Below are positions 32,427 through 42,804 of a stretch of DNA of 64,000 nt, piece by piece. The first letter of the stretch is position 1; every line of letters begins with the position of its first letter. The stretch comes from Streptomyces sp. TLI_171 (GTDB lineage Bacteria > Actinomycetota > Actinomycetes > Streptomycetales > Streptomycetaceae), in assembly GCF_003610255.1 (NCBI RefSeq), contig NZ_RAPS01000001.1:2728001-2792000 (forward strand), written 5' to 3'. The translations under genes were made by a program, and so were the position numbers. The notes beneath the pieces were generated by a model. That model made no database searches, was not told the origin of the DNA, and saw only the letters and a list, made by a program, of their open reading frames with translations.

Positions 32427-32633
32427 CGCCGGTGGCGACGGCACGGAACGGGTCGGCGGGGGCCGGGACCGGCGCACGAGCGGCGGGCCCTGCCGGGGCG
32501 GTTCGCGGCCGAGCCGGCCGCGGTGGAGCGCCCCGCGCCGGTGCACTTCGACGCCCGGGAGGGCAACCCGCTGCTGACGCCCGGTCCGAGCGGGTCGGCG
32601 AGCAGCCGGCCCGGCTCGACCGGCGGGGCGGGC

Positions 32634-33722
32634 TCAGCCGGTGAGCCCGTACGCCTCGGCGATCATGCCGTAGGACTCCAGCCGGTTGCGGTGCCCGTGG
32701 ATGTGCGAGGTCACCATCAGCTCGTCCGCCCCGGTGCGCCGCCGCAGCGCCTCCAGGCCCTCGGCGACCTCCGCCGGGGTGCCGAGCACCACGTTGCCCA
32801 GCCAGGAGTCCAGGAAGTCCTCCTCGGCCATCGTGTACGGGTGCGCGGCGGCCTCCTCCGGGGTGGGGATCGGGCCCGGCCGGCCCTGCCGCAGCCGCAG
32901 CATGCCGAGGCCCGCCGAGCGGGCCAGCCACAGCGCCCGCTCCCGGCTCTCCGCGGCGACCGCGCTCACCCCGATCAGCGCGTACGGCTCGTCGAGCACC
33001 TCGGACGGGGTGAAGCCCTCCCGGTACAGGTCGAGCGCGGGCACCGTGTTGGCCGCGCTGAAGTGGTGCGCGAACGCGAACGGCAGGCCCAGCCGGGCGG
33101 ACAGCTGGGCGCTGAAGCCGGAGGAGCCGAGCAGCCAGGTCGGCGGGCGGCCGGCCGAGCGCGGGACGGCCTCCAGCCGGGCGTACGGGTGGCCGCCGGG
33201 CCAGTCGCCGTCCAGGAAGTGGATCAGCTCGGAGAGCTGGCGCGGGAAGTCCTCCGCGCCGTCCGCCAGGCCGCGGCGCAGCGCCCGGGCGGTGGCCTGG
33301 TCGGTGCCGGGGGCGCGGCCGAGGCCGAGGTCGATCCGGCCGGGGTGCAGGGCCTCCAGCAGGCCGAACTGCTCGGCGACGGCGAGCGGGGCGTGGTTGG
33401 GCAGCATCACGCCGCCGGAGCCGAGCCGCAGGGTGGAGGTGTGCGCGCCGAGGTGGGCGAGCAGCACCGCGGGCACCGAGGAGGCGACGCCGGGCATGCC
33501 GTGGTGCTCGGCCACCCAGAACCGGTGGTAGCCCCAGCCCTCGGCGCTGCGGGCCAGCTCGGTGGTGGCGGCCAGCGCCTCGCCCGCGGTGTGCCCGGAG
33601 CCGACGGTCGCCAGGTCCAGGATGGACAGCGGCGCGGGGGCGCGGCCGGCGGCGCGCCCGCGGATCGGGTCGGCGGCGGCTGCGGCGGGCTGCGGGGCGG
33701 TCGGCTCCGGTGCGGTGCTCAT
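32634..33722 (-). CDS. LLM-class flavin-dependent oxidoreductase (MsnO8 type)
   Basis: A 362-aa luciferase-like monooxygenase. LSILDLATVGSGHTAGEAL opening, WGYHRFWVAEHHGMPGVASS, LRLGSGGVMLPNHAPLAVAEQFGLLEALHPGRIDLGLGRAPGTD (in segments) and the C-terminal GTPAEVAEGLEAL are typical of the MsnO8-like flavin subgroup. The ATG at 33722 is set by AGGAGGA seven nt upstream; a longer in-frame ATG exists at 33911 but its extension is not protein-like. The first 30 residues are Ala/Pro-rich and probably disordered. Substrate unknown. Confidence 0.9.
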   Translation of the reverse strand: MSTAPEPTAPQPAAAAADPIRGRAAGRAPAPLSILDLATVGSGHTAGEALAATTELARSAEGWGYHRFWVAEHHGMPGVASSVPAVLLAHLGAHTSTLRLGSGGVMLPNHAPLAVAEQFGLLEALHPGRIDLGLGRAPGTDQATARALRRGLADGAEDFPRQLSELIHFLDGDWPGGHPYARLEAVPRSAGRPPTWLLGSSGFSAQLSARLGLPFAFAHHFSAANTVPALDLYREGFTPSEVLDEPYALIGVSAVAAESRERALWLARSAGLGMLRLRQGRPGPIPTPEEAAAHPYTMAEEDFLDSWLGNVVLGTPAEVAEGLEALRRRTGADELMVTSHIHGHRNRLESYGMIAEAYGLTG

Positions 33723-33848
33723 GCGGTGGGTCCTCCTGGTGCCCCGGCCGGGTGCCCGGGCGTTCGTCCGGACACAACCCGGCCGCCGGCCGTGCTTGTT
33801 CCCGCCCGCCCCGGCGGTTCGCTGACGCCCCGACAGCAGGCCACGCTG

Positions 33849-33884
33849 CCTGGCGACTTCACGCCAGCGCGAGAAGTCGCCAGG
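33849..33884. repeat. 12-bp inverted repeat upstream of the LLM gene
   Basis: CCTGGCGACTTC (33849-33860) and GAAGTCGCCAGG (33873-33884), perfect complement, 12-nt spacer, about 127-162 bp before the LLM ATG. Could be an operator or the end of an unseen transcript. Confidence 0.8.
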
Positions 33885-34065
33885 TGGAACGGTCGATGCG
33901 GGCCCGGGCATGGGGCAGGCTGGAGATCAGCGCGGAGCACGTACCGGCTCCGCGCACTGCGACAGATCGGCGGGCTGGACCAGCGTCGTTCGATCCCCAT
34001 GAGCCCCCGGAGCGGCACCCCGCCCGGGGGCTCTCGCGCGTGTGCGGTATGCCACACGGGGGTGC

Positions 34066-34078
34066 TTCATGACATGAA
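34066..34078. promoter_or_regulatory. Palindrome upstream of dedA
   Basis: TTCATGACATGAA, a 6-1-6 perfect palindrome in an AT-richer patch 70 bp before the dedA start, with the look of an operator. TTGCCC follows at 34080. Confidence 0.45.
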
Positions 34079-34148
34079 ATTTGCCCGCGCTAGCGTTGAC
34101 CCCTGTTGCAGCTGCGTCTCCCCCCGGGCGTGCTGGAGGGAGAACACC

Positions 34149-34760
34149 TTGGACGCCAATGCCGTGATCGGCCCCGCCTGGTACTGCGGGCTCGCCCTGG
34201 CCGCCGTCCTCGGCGACGCCTTCCTGCCGTTCCTGCCGAGCGGGACGCTGGTGATCCTGGCCGTGCTGAAGACCGGGCAGATGGGCGGCTCGCCGCTGCT
34301 GCTGGCCGTCGGCGTGGCGATCGCCTCCTTCCTCGGCGACCTGCTGCTGCTGAACCTGGCCCGGCGCGGCGCGCCCGCGGTGCACCGCCGCCTGGAGCGC
34401 CGGCCGCGGCTGGCGGCCAGCGTGGAGCGGGTGCAGCTGGCGCTGACCGGGCGCACCACCAGCCGGGCCGCCGCCGCGATAGTGATCATCGCTCGTTTCG
34501 TGCCCGCCGGGCGGACGGTGCTGGACGTGGCGGTCGGGCACTCCCCGAACCGGCCGTGGACCTTCCTGCGCTGGTCGGCGGTGGCCGCCGTGGTCTGGGC
34601 GACGTACATCGTCAGCCTGGGCTGGCTGAACCTGCACTGGTTCGACACGGCGTGGCTGAGCTTCGCCATCTCCTGCCTGGCGGCGACCGCGATCAGCAGC
34701 GCGGTGGTCCAGGTCGTGCGGCGGCGCCGGCGGTTGTCGGTGCTGGTCGAAGGGGTCTGA
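34149..34760 (+). CDS. DedA/VTT-type membrane protein
   Basis: A 203-aa DedA-superfamily protein, a group proposed to flip undecaprenyl phosphate or phospholipids. GDAFLPFLPSGTLVILAVL and ARFVPAGRTVLDVAVGHS carry the two re-entrant loop signatures (the usual FxRxxPxxR appears here as ARFVPAGR), with four to five membrane segments. TTG 34149 is the start, preceded by GGAGGG with 8-nt spacing. It ends in an Arg-rich cytoplasmic tail. Confidence in family is good; substrate is unproven. Confidence 0.85.
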   Translation: MDANAVIGPAWYCGLALAAVLGDAFLPFLPSGTLVILAVLKTGQMGGSPLLLAVGVAIASFLGDLLLLNLARRGAPAVHRRLERRPRLAASVERVQLALTGRTTSRAAAAIVIIARFVPAGRTVLDVAVGHSPNRPWTFLRWSAVAAVVWATYIVSLGWLNLHWFDTAWLSFAISCLAATAISSAVVQVVRRRRRLSVLVEGV

Positions 34761-34995
34761 CCGGGCGGCCGCGCTCTGTCCCAGAACGGCAACAGGGCGA
34801 GCGGTCCGGGAGCCGTTCGAACATCCCCCGCGTGATGAGTGGTTGGCGGGTGGGCGGCGTTGGCCCGGCCACCCCGACCGTGCCATCCTTGGGTGGCGAT
34901 ACCGTCAAATTGTCCGTTTTTGCCAGAAGTTGACCTCCGGAGCCGCGTGTCGGCGTCCGGAGCTTCTTGTGGCCGGGCCCACGGCAGGGGAGACC

Positions 34996-36243
34996 ATGAG
35001 CACCATCTCGCGCCGGTCAGTGCTGACCGCCACTGCGGCCACCGCGGCCCTCGGGGCCGTCGCCGCCTGTTCCAGCGGGGGCGGCTCGGCCGGCCGCCCG
35101 GGATCGGACGCCGGCAGCGCCACCGGCGGCGGGTCGGGCTCCGCCCAGCCGACCGTCAAGGGCACGCCGCTGGGCGACGGTTCGAACACCGACACCGGCG
35201 CGCAGCCGAACCAGCCGACCTTCGAGAAGCTCAAGCCCGGCGAGACGCCCCCGCAGTTCGTGGTCTTCTCCTGGGACGGCGCGGGCGCCACCGACGACGG
35301 CCAGTTCACCCGGTTCCTCAAGCTCGCCGAGCAGTACAAGGCGAGCATGACGTTCTTCCTCTCCGGCATCTACGCGCTGCCGAAGGAGAAGTCCTCGCTG
35401 TACCACCCGCCGAAGCACTCGGTCGGCGCCTCCGACATCCCGTTCCTGTCGGCCGGCGCGGTCCGCAACACCATCAAGCTGATCAGCCAGGCGTGGCTGG
35501 CCGGCCACGAGATCGGCACCCACTTCAACGGGCACTTCTGCTCCACCCGTTCGGACGGCAACGGCGTCAACAAGTGGACGCCGGAGGACTGGGAGTCCGA
35601 GATCGAGCAGGCGGTCTCCTTCGTCACGCAGTGGAGGACCAACACCGGTTTCACCGACGTCGACCCGCTGCCCTTCGACTACAAGAAGGAGCTGATCGGC
35701 GGCCGCACCCCGTGCCTGGAGGGCCAGAAGACGCTGCTGCCGACGGCCGCCAAGCTCGGCTGGAAGTACGACGCCTCCTCCCCCGGCGGCCAGCAGATCT
35801 GGCCGCAGAAGGTCCAGGACGGCAAGATCTGGGACTTCCCGCTGCAGGGCATCCCGTTCCCCGGCCACAACTTCCAGGTGCTGTCGATGGACTACAACAT
35901 CCTCGCCAACCAGTCCGCCGGCTCGACCAAGGGCGACCCGGCCAAGTACGGCCAGTGGCGCGATCAGGCCCGGGACTCCTACCTGGCCGGCTTCAACCGC
36001 GCCTACAACAGCAACCGGGCCCCGTTCTTCATCGGCAACCACTTCGAGCAGTGGAACGGCGGCATCTACATGGACGCCGTCGAGGAGACCCTGAAGCAGA
36101 TCGCCGGCAAGCCCGGCGTCCGCCTGGTGTCCTTCAAGCAGCTGGTCGCCTGGCTGGAGCTCCAGGACCAGTCCGTCCTGCGCAAGCTCCGGACCCTGAA
36201 CGTCGGGCAGGCCCCCGCGGGCGGCTGGCAGTCCTTCGTCTGA
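34996..36243 (+). CDS. Polysaccharide-deacetylase-like lipoprotein
   Basis: A 415-aa surface lipoprotein. The signal MSTISRRSVLTATAATAALGAVAAC has both a twin-arginine motif and a lipobox ending in Cys25, then a Gly/Ser linker. The body begins QFVVFSWDGAG and contains TFFLSGIY and GHEIGTHFNGHFC, which fit the NodB deacetylase fold (WDG for the catalytic Asp; H...H for metal). The usual DDG is replaced by DGA, so activity is uncertain. ATG 34996 has GGGGAG upstream. It is convergent with the ABC operon. Confidence 0.82.
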   Translation: MSTISRRSVLTATAATAALGAVAACSSGGGSAGRPGSDAGSATGGGSGSAQPTVKGTPLGDGSNTDTGAQPNQPTFEKLKPGETPPQFVVFSWDGAGATDDGQFTRFLKLAEQYKASMTFFLSGIYALPKEKSSLYHPPKHSVGASDIPFLSAGAVRNTIKLISQAWLAGHEIGTHFNGHFCSTRSDGNGVNKWTPEDWESEIEQAVSFVTQWRTNTGFTDVDPLPFDYKKELIGGRTPCLEGQKTLLPTAAKLGWKYDASSPGGQQIWPQKVQDGKIWDFPLQGIPFPGHNFQVLSMDYNILANQSAGSTKGDPAKYGQWRDQARDSYLAGFNRAYNSNRAPFFIGNHFEQWNGGIYMDAVEETLKQIAGKPGVRLVSFKQLVAWLELQDQSVLRKLRTLNVGQAPAGGWQSFV

Positions 36244-36259
36244 GCGGTCCGGGCACCGC

Positions 36260-37108
36260 TCAGCTCAGGAGCTCCACCAGGCGTTCGGACCGGATGATCG
36301 AGTAGTGGTTGGTGTCGGCGACGCGTTCGGTCGGCACGGTGACCTTCGCCGCCGTCAGGCGCTCCTCGTCGTAGAGCGCCTGCGGCTCGTCCATCAGCCC
36401 GCGCTCCGCGTACAGCAGGCGGGCCGGCACGGTCAGGCCGTGGATCGCGCCGGCGGCCTCCTGGTCCAGCAGGACCTGGGTGCCGTCGGTGGTGATCGCC
36501 TCGTGGACGCAGGAGGAGACCAGCTCCGGCTCGGCGCCGACCAGGTCGCGCTGGGTGTAGGCGTCCAGGTCCTCGGTCCACGGGTCGAAGGCGGGGTGCG
36601 CCTGCCAGAAGGCGCGGTACGCGGCCCGGGACTCGAAGGTCATCGAGAGCCGGGTCAGCGCCGGGCCGAGCACGGCCGCCAGCGCGTCCTCCTCCCGGAC
36701 GCCCGGCGGCAGCGGGAAGCTCACCGCCCCGTCGACCAGGGTCAGCTCGCGCACCAGGGCGGGGTGCCGGGCGGCGGTGACGGCGCCGACCCAGGCGCCC
36801 ATGGAGTGCCCGACCAGCCGGACCGGGCCGGCGTCCAGGGCGGTGATCAGCGCGGCGACGTCCTCCGCGTGGCGGGCCAGGCCGTACGGGCCGGGCAGGT
36901 CCCGGCTGGCGGCCCGGCCGCGCAGGTCGGGGGCGTACAGCGCGACCCGCCCGGCGAGCAGCCCGGCCAGCGCGCCCCAGGCCAGGGCGTTGGCGGTGAT
37001 GCCGTGCACGGCGACCACCACGGGCGCGCCGGGAGCGGTCGCGGGCCAGTGCAGGACGGCGAGTTCGCCGCCGTCGACGGGAACGGTGAGCGTCTGAGGG
37101 GATGTCAT
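36260..37108 (-). CDS. Alpha/beta hydrolase at the end of the ABC operon
   Basis: A 282-aa alpha/beta-hydrolase. VVVAVHGITANALAW (oxyanion HG), VRLVGHSMGAWVG (nucleophile Ser in GHSMG) and TNHYSI near the C-terminus (catalytic His) are visible, with an Asp late in the chain. The ATG overlaps the livM stop by ATGA, so it is the sixth gene of the ABC transporter operon. It may hydrolyse an ester or lactone taken up by the transporter; substrate unknown. Confidence 0.88.
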   Translation of the reverse strand: MTSPQTLTVPVDGGELAVLHWPATAPGAPVVVAVHGITANALAWGALAGLLAGRVALYAPDLRGRAASRDLPGPYGLARHAEDVAALITALDAGPVRLVGHSMGAWVGAVTAARHPALVRELTLVDGAVSFPLPPGVREEDALAAVLGPALTRLSMTFESRAAYRAFWQAHPAFDPWTEDLDAYTQRDLVGAEPELVSSCVHEAITTDGTQVLLDQEAAGAIHGLTVPARLLYAERGLMDEPQALYDEERLTAAKVTVPTERVADTNHYSIIRSERLVELLS

Positions 37109-38178
37109 GCGGCGCCTTCCGGGACGGCGGTGACGGGGACCTCGGCGGGCTTGGCCGTGCGGCCGGGGCGCAGGCGGGCGGGGAGCTTGGCGAGGCCGCC
37201 GGGGAGCAGGTAGACCACGGCGACGAAGAGGGTACCGAGCAGGAACAGGGGCTGCGAGAGGGGAACGCGCAGGACGGCGGGGAGTTCGGCGATGGAGGCG
37301 GAGTTGGCGAGGTCGCCGAGGCGGTGGGCGGCCCAGGTGTAGAGGACGCCGCCGAGCAGGGGTCCCCAGCGGGTGCCGGAGCCGCCGAGGACGACCATCA
37401 CCAGCAGGGCGAGGGTGGCGTCGGAGCCGGCGGCCTGGGGGGTGGCGCCGCCGGTGAGCAGCAGGTAGACGACCCCGCCGGCTCCGGCGAGGGCGCCGGA
37501 GACGGTGAAGGCGACGAGTTTGAAGCCGTAGGGGCGCAGGCCGAGGACCTCGACGCGGCGCTCGTTCTCGCGGATGCCGGCCCAGATCCGGCCGGTGGGC
37601 GAGGCGACCGTCCAGTGGACGACGGCGAGGACGAGGACCAGGTAGGCGACGGCGATCCAGTAGAGGTTCGCGGTGTTCTGGATGCCGATGAGGGCGTCGG
37701 GGAGGTGCTCGGCGGGGGCGGAGCGGCCTTCCTCGCCGCCGGTGAGCCCGCCGGGGTTGCGTTGGACGAGGATCGCGCCGGCCTGGGCGAAGGCGAGGGT
37801 GACCATGGAGAAGCCGATGCCGGTGACGCGCAGGGAGACCGAGCCGAGGGCGAGGGCCAGCACGACCGAGCAGGCGATGCCGAACACGGCGGCGGGGACG
37901 AAGCCGAGGCCGAACTCCAGCATGGCGAGGTCGGTGGCGTACAGGCCGGTCGCGAAGTAGAGGGCGTGGCCGAAGGAGAGCAGTCCGGTGCGGCCCAGCA
38001 GCAGGTCGTAGCCGGTGGCGAGGCCGCCGTACAGCAGGCACAGCGCGATCAGCTGCAGGCTGCCGGGACTGCCCAGCGGCCCGTCCAGCAGACCGGGCAG
38101 CGGCAGGGTGCTGTACGGCGCGGCGAGCAGGACGAGCAGCAGGGCCAGCGGCCACCAGCGCTTGAGGTGGGCGATCAT
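37105..38178 (-). CDS. livM: Branched-chain-amino-acid-type ABC permease LivM
   Basis: A 357-aa inner-membrane permease with about nine segments. GYDLLLGRTGLLSFGHALYFATGLY and VTLAFAQAGAILVQRNPGGLTGGEEG are the LivM landmarks, and VLGGSGTRWGPLLGG is the EAA-type loop contacting the ATPase. It overlaps livH upstream and the hydrolase downstream by ATGA. Substrate need not be amino acids; this class also imports aromatic or short-chain acids. Confidence 0.93.
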   Translation of the reverse strand: MIAHLKRWWPLALLLVLLAAPYSTLPLPGLLDGPLGSPGSLQLIALCLLYGGLATGYDLLLGRTGLLSFGHALYFATGLYATDLAMLEFGLGFVPAAVFGIACSVVLALALGSVSLRVTGIGFSMVTLAFAQAGAILVQRNPGGLTGGEEGRSAPAEHLPDALIGIQNTANLYWIAVAYLVLVLAVVHWTVASPTGRIWAGIRENERRVEVLGLRPYGFKLVAFTVSGALAGAGGVVYLLLTGGATPQAAGSDATLALLVMVVLGGSGTRWGPLLGGVLYTWAAHRLGDLANSASIAELPAVLRVPLSQPLFLLGTLFVAVVYLLPGGLAKLPARLRPGRTAKPAEVPVTAVPEGAA

Positions 38179-39037
38179 GCCAGTCTCCCGGTGAGTCCGC
38201 GCGGCTTGACGAGCAGCAGGACGGCGAGCAGGACGACGACGGAGAGGTCTCCGAGGCCCGCTGCGGTGTAGTAGTTGGCGAATTGTTGGACCAGGCCGAC
38301 GCCGACGGAGGCGAGGGCGGCGCCGGTGACGGAGCCCATGCCGCCCATGACGACGACCACGAACGCGAAGATCAGCAGTCCGGTGCCCTGGCCGGGGTTG
38401 ATGGACCCGAAGTACAGGCCCGCGAGCGCCCCGCCGAGGGAGGCTGCGGCGCCGCCGATCGCGAAGACCAGGGTGAACGCCTTGCGGACGTCGATCCCGA
38501 GCGCGGTGACCATGGCCCGGTCCTCGACGCCGGCGCGGACGATCAGCCCGTACCGGGTGCGGGCCAGGAACAGCCGCAACGCGACCAGGACCACCAGGGC
38601 GGCGGCCATCAGCACGAACCGGTTGACCGGAACGGTCGCCCCCAGCACGTCCACCGTCCCCGACAGCGACGCGGGCTGCGGGAACGGCCGGGCGTCACCG
38701 CCCCAGATCCCCATCAGCAGGGCGGGCAGGGCGAGCCCGACGCCGACCGTCGCCAGGATCTGGTCCCGCGGCCGCGCGTAGAGGGGCCGGATCAGGGCGA
38801 GTTCGAGCAGGACGGACGCGGCGGTGCCCACGGCGGTGCCGAACGGGACGGCCAGCCAGAACCCCATTCCGCCGTCGGTCGCCGCCCACCACGCCGCGTA
38901 CGCGCCGATCGAGAGCAGTGCGCCGTGCGCGAAGTTCAGGACGTCCATCAGACCGAAGATCAACGACAGGCCGGACGCGACCAGGAAGTACAGCGCGCCG
39001 AGCCCGAGGCCGGTGCAGGCGAGCAGGACGACGGTGT

Positions 39038-39041
<4 letters not shown>
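38175..39041 (-). CDS. livH: Branched-chain-amino-acid-type ABC permease LivH
   Basis: A 288-aa permease with the LivH signature: ALYFLVASGLSLIFGLMDVLNFAHGALLSIGAYAA at the start (in segments), and VVVMGGMGSVTGAALA as the ATPase-contacting loop. ATG 39041 overlaps the livF stop (ATGA), and its own stop overlaps livM. Third permease or ATPase in a fully overlapping operon. Confidence 0.93.
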
Positions 39042-39774
<733 letters not shown>

Positions 39775-39778
<4 letters not shown>

Positions 39779-40533
39779 AGCGCCTCCCCCAGGTAGGCCC
39801 CCTGCACGGTGGCGTCCGCCATCACCGCGGCCGGGGTGTCCAGCGCCAGCAGCGTCCCGTGGTGCATCACCGCCAGCCGGTCCGCCAACCCGAGCAGCAC
39901 ATCCATGTGGTGCTCCACCATCAACACCGTCCGCCCCTGTTCCTGGTGCACGGAGCGGATCAGCTCCACCAGGGCGGGCACCTCCTCGGCGCTCACCCCC
40001 GCCATCGGCTCGTCCAGCAGGATCAGCCGCGGATCACCGACCAGCAGCACCGCCAACTCCAACTTCCGCTTGCCGCCGTGCGACAGCGACCCCGCCAGGT
40101 CCTCCGCCCGGTCGGCGAGACCCGTGCGCTCCAGCGTCTCCTCCACCTCCCGGCGGTAGCGCGACGCGCGCCGCCAGATCCGGTACGACGCACCCGGCCC
40201 CGCCGCCGCCTGGGCGGCCAGCCGGACATGGTCCGCGACGCTCAACCCCGGCCACAGCGAAGAGGTCTGGAAGGTCCGGCCCAGACCCCGCCGGGCCCGG
40301 GCGGGCACCGGCAGCGCGGTGATGTCCGCGCCGTCCAGCGCCAGCGTGCCGTGACTGGCGGGGTAGATGCCGGAGATCAGGTTGAACAGGGAGGTCTTGC
40401 CCGCCCCGTTCGGGCCGATGAACGCGACGAACTCGCCCTCCGCGACATCGAAACTCACGTCCTGAACGATCGGGACGCCACGAACGGACCAGCCGAGGCC
40501 GTCCAACCGCAGGACCGGGGCGGGGGTGCTCAT
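39775..40533 (-). CDS. livG: LivG-type ABC ATPase
   Basis: A 252-aa ATP-binding subunit: Walker A FIGPNGAGKTSL, GRTFQ switch region typical of LivG, signature SLSHGGKRKLELA, Walker B LILLDEPMAGVSAEE and VEHHMD. ATG 40533 lies 5 bp after the binding-protein stop. The signature SLSHGGKR is the LivG variant. Second gene of the operon. Confidence 0.95.
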
Positions 40534-40538
40534 CTCGT

Positions 40539-41774
40539 TCAGCCCGCCATCTTCACGACCGGCGGGGCGACCAGGTCGGCGTCCAGCACCTTCTCGGCGG
40601 TGGGCTTGGCGGCGGCGCCGGTGCCGGTCAGCTTGACCTGGAACATCGGCTGCAGCAGCGCGTGGTCCTCCGCACGGACCGTCAGCTTGCCCTTGACGCC
40701 GTCGAAGCTCCACCCCTCCAGCGACTTCACCAGCGCGTCGGTGTCCGCGTCGGAGCCCTTGTTCGCCTCCAGCGCGTGCACCACCATCTGCGCCGCGGTG
40801 AAACCGTCCGGGGTGAACAGGTCCGGCTTCGAGCCCGCCTTGGTCACCGCGTCCGTCATCGCCAGCTCGGCGTCGGTGCCGCCGGCCGCGCCCGCGAAGT
40901 AGTGGTTCAGGAAGTCGATCTTCTCCGCGGCCGGCCCGAACAGCGGGTACGAGGCGGCGACATCCAGACCAGTGACCACCTTGGTCGCCGAGAACACGTC
41001 CTGCTGGTTCAGCGACGTCCACAGCGCGGAAGCGGTGTCACCCGCCCACGCCACGTACAGCAGGTCCGGCTTCGCCGCCTTCGCCTGCGTCGCGAACGGC
41101 GTCAGGTCCGTCGCCGACGGCGGCGCCAGCACCGCGTCCACGCTCGCGCCCTCACCGCCCAGAACGGCCTTCACCGCCGCCACGTTGGCCTGCCCGAACG
41201 CGTTGTCCTGCGCCAGCACCGTGACCTTCTTGCCCTTGGCGTCCCCGATGAACGACGCCGCCGCCCTGGTGTCCTGGTACGACTGCCGCCCCGAACGGAA
41301 GGTGTACTTGTTCAGACCCGTCACCTTGTCCGCCGCCGCCGGACCCGAGATGAACAGCACCTTGTTCTGCGCCGCGATCGGACCGACCTGCAACGCCACG
41401 CCCGACGCCGTCGAACCCGCCAGGATCTTGTAGTTCTTCCCGATCAGGTCCTTCGCCGCCGACACCGCCTTCGCCGGATCACCCGCGTCGTCCTGCTCCG
41501 CGATCTCCACCGGATGCCCGTCGACCGCGTTGCTGCCCTTGGTGGCGTACGACAGACCCGCCTTGAAACCCTCCAGGTACTGCTTGCCGTACGCCGCGAG
41601 CGGACCCGTCTTCGAATACACCAGACCGACCTTCAGCGGGCTCTTGTCGCCCCCGCCGGCCTCGCTGGAGCCGGCCGTACCGGCCTTCGCGCAGCCCGCC
41701 GCGAGCAGCACGCAGGCAGCCAGCGCGGCGAACTTCCGGACGGGTCGTCTGTGGGTGGCGTCCGTGACTGACAT
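40539..41774 (-). CDS. Periplasmic-type substrate-binding lipoprotein of the ABC operon
   Basis: A 411-aa type-I binding protein. N-terminal signal with lipobox LLAAGC (Cys about 28), then KVGLVYSKTGPLAAYGKQYLEGFKAGLSYA, the classical opening of Leu/Ile/Val-binding proteins, and ILAGSTASGVALQVGPIAAQNKVLFISGPAA. ATG 41774 has CAGGAG upstream. First gene of the operon and divergent from scoAB, so the ligand may be an acid that is activated by the CoA-transferase rather than an amino acid; that is inference from context. Confidence 0.92.
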   Translation of the reverse strand: MSVTDATHRRPVRKFAALAACVLLAAGCAKAGTAGSSEAGGGDKSPLKVGLVYSKTGPLAAYGKQYLEGFKAGLSYATKGSNAVDGHPVEIAEQDDAGDPAKAVSAAKDLIGKNYKILAGSTASGVALQVGPIAAQNKVLFISGPAAADKVTGLNKYTFRSGRQSYQDTRAAASFIGDAKGKKVTVLAQDNAFGQANVAAVKAVLGGEGASVDAVLAPPSATDLTPFATQAKAAKPDLLYVAWAGDTASALWTSLNQQDVFSATKVVTGLDVAASYPLFGPAAEKIDFLNHYFAGAAGGTDAELAMTDAVTKAGSKPDLFTPDGFTAAQMVVHALEANKGSDADTDALVKSLEGWSFDGVKGKLTVRAEDHALLQPMFQVKLTGTGAAAKPTAEKVLDADLVAPPVVKMAG

Positions 41775-41839
41775 GGTGGGGGCTCCTGACGTACCGGTGC
41801 TGGTGGGATGCCGGAACCGTAGGGGGGCCGCCAGGAAGG

Positions 41840-41895
41840 CGACATGTGACGGGAGCACGCATCCTCCGTCGTGGCTGTGTGGTTCGCCGACATGT
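41840..41895. promoter_or_regulatory. Paired CGACATGT motifs between the ABC operon and scoAB
   Basis: CGACATGT occurs at 41840-41847 and 41888-41895, centres 48 bp apart, in the 262-bp divergent region. Each contains the palindrome ACATGT. Candidate operator pair for a shared regulator not encoded in the window. Confidence 0.35.
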
Positions 41896-42036
41896 CCCGG
41901 CTCCGGTGCCCGGCGGGTGTGCGGCGAGCACATGGCGCGCGCGTGCTCCATGGGGTCGTCCGCCATGGAAAGCGCCGGGGCCTGCGGCGAGGGTGGTGCG
42001 GCAGTCAGCCCCTCCCCCTCGTAAAGGTGGCCCCCC

Positions 42037-42804
42037 TTGGACAAGGTCCTGGACTCCCCGGCCCGTGCGGTCGGGGACATTCCCGACGGTGCGGTGCTCG
42101 CGGTCGGCGGTTTCGGCCTGTGCGGCATCCCGTCGACGCTGATCGGCGCGCTGGTCGACGCGGGCACCACCGGCCTGCGGGTGGTCTCCAACAACTGCGG
42201 GGTCGACGACTGGGGCCTCGGGCTGCTGCTGCGCGCCGGACGGATCGCCCGGATGACCTCCAGCTACGTCGGCGAGAACAAGGAGTTCGCCCGCCAGTAC
42301 CTGAACGGCGAACTCGAGGTCGAACTCACCCCCCAGGGCACCCTCGCCGAACGCCTGCGCGCCGGCGGCGCCGGCATCCCCGCCTTCTACACCCCCGCCG
42401 GCACCGGCACCCAGGTCGAGGAAGGCGGCCTGCCCTGGCGCTACACCCCCGGCGGCGCCGCCGTCGCGGTGGCCTCCCCGCCCAAGGAGGTCCGCGAGTT
42501 CGCCGGCCGCCCGTACCTGCTGGAAGAGGCCATCACCGCGGACTACGCATTGGTCCGCGCCGAGGTCGCCGACCGCCACGGCAACTGCGTCTTCCACGCC
42601 GCCGCCCGCAACTTCAACCCGCTGTGCGCCACCGCCGGGCGGATCACGATCGTCGAGGCCGACCGCATCGTGGAGGCGGGCGAGATCCCCCCGGACGCCG
42701 TCCACCTCCCCGGCGTCCACGTCGACCGGATCGTCGCCGCCGACCCCGCCGACCGCCGCATCGAACGACGCACCGTCAGCGCCGCTGCCCCGAAGGAGTC
42801 CTGA
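42037..42804 (+). CDS. scoA: 3-oxoacid CoA-transferase subunit A
   Basis: A 255-aa subunit A of a succinyl-CoA:3-oxoacid or 3-oxoadipate CoA-transferase. [42 protein letters not shown] and [19 protein letters not shown] are the family signatures (GxGG...FYT). TTG 42037 is preceded by AAAGGTGG. It overlaps scoB by one base. The pair is divergent from the ABC operon. Confidence 0.95.
   Translation: MDKVLDSPARAVGDIPDGAVLAVGGFGLCGIPSTLIGALVDAGTTGLRVVSNNCGVDDWGLGLLLRAGRIARMTSSYVGENKEFARQYLNGELEVELTPQGTLAERLRAGGAGIPAFYTPAGTGTQVEEGGLPWRYTPGGAAVAVASPPKEVREFAGRPYLLEEAITADYALVRAEVADRHGNCVFHAAARNFNPLCATAGRITIVEADRIVEAGEIPPDAVHLPGVHVDRIVAADPADRRIERRTVSAAAPKES

Larger units (their letters stand above)
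33723..34148. other. Divergent region between LLM oxidoreductase and DedA
   Basis: 426 bp without a gene. It contains a 12-bp perfect inverted repeat (33849-33884) on the LLM side and the 13-bp palindrome TTCATGACATGAA (34066-34078) on the DedA side. GGAGGGAG just before 34149 is the dedA ribosome site. Confidence 0.45.

Noticed and set aside
32427..32633. Possible small gene VERPAPVHFDAREGNPLLTPG between the GGDEF/EAL and LLM genes
   Set aside because: Only a short Pro/Gly/Ser-rich stretch with no ribosome site, and its continuation runs antisense through the LLM gene.
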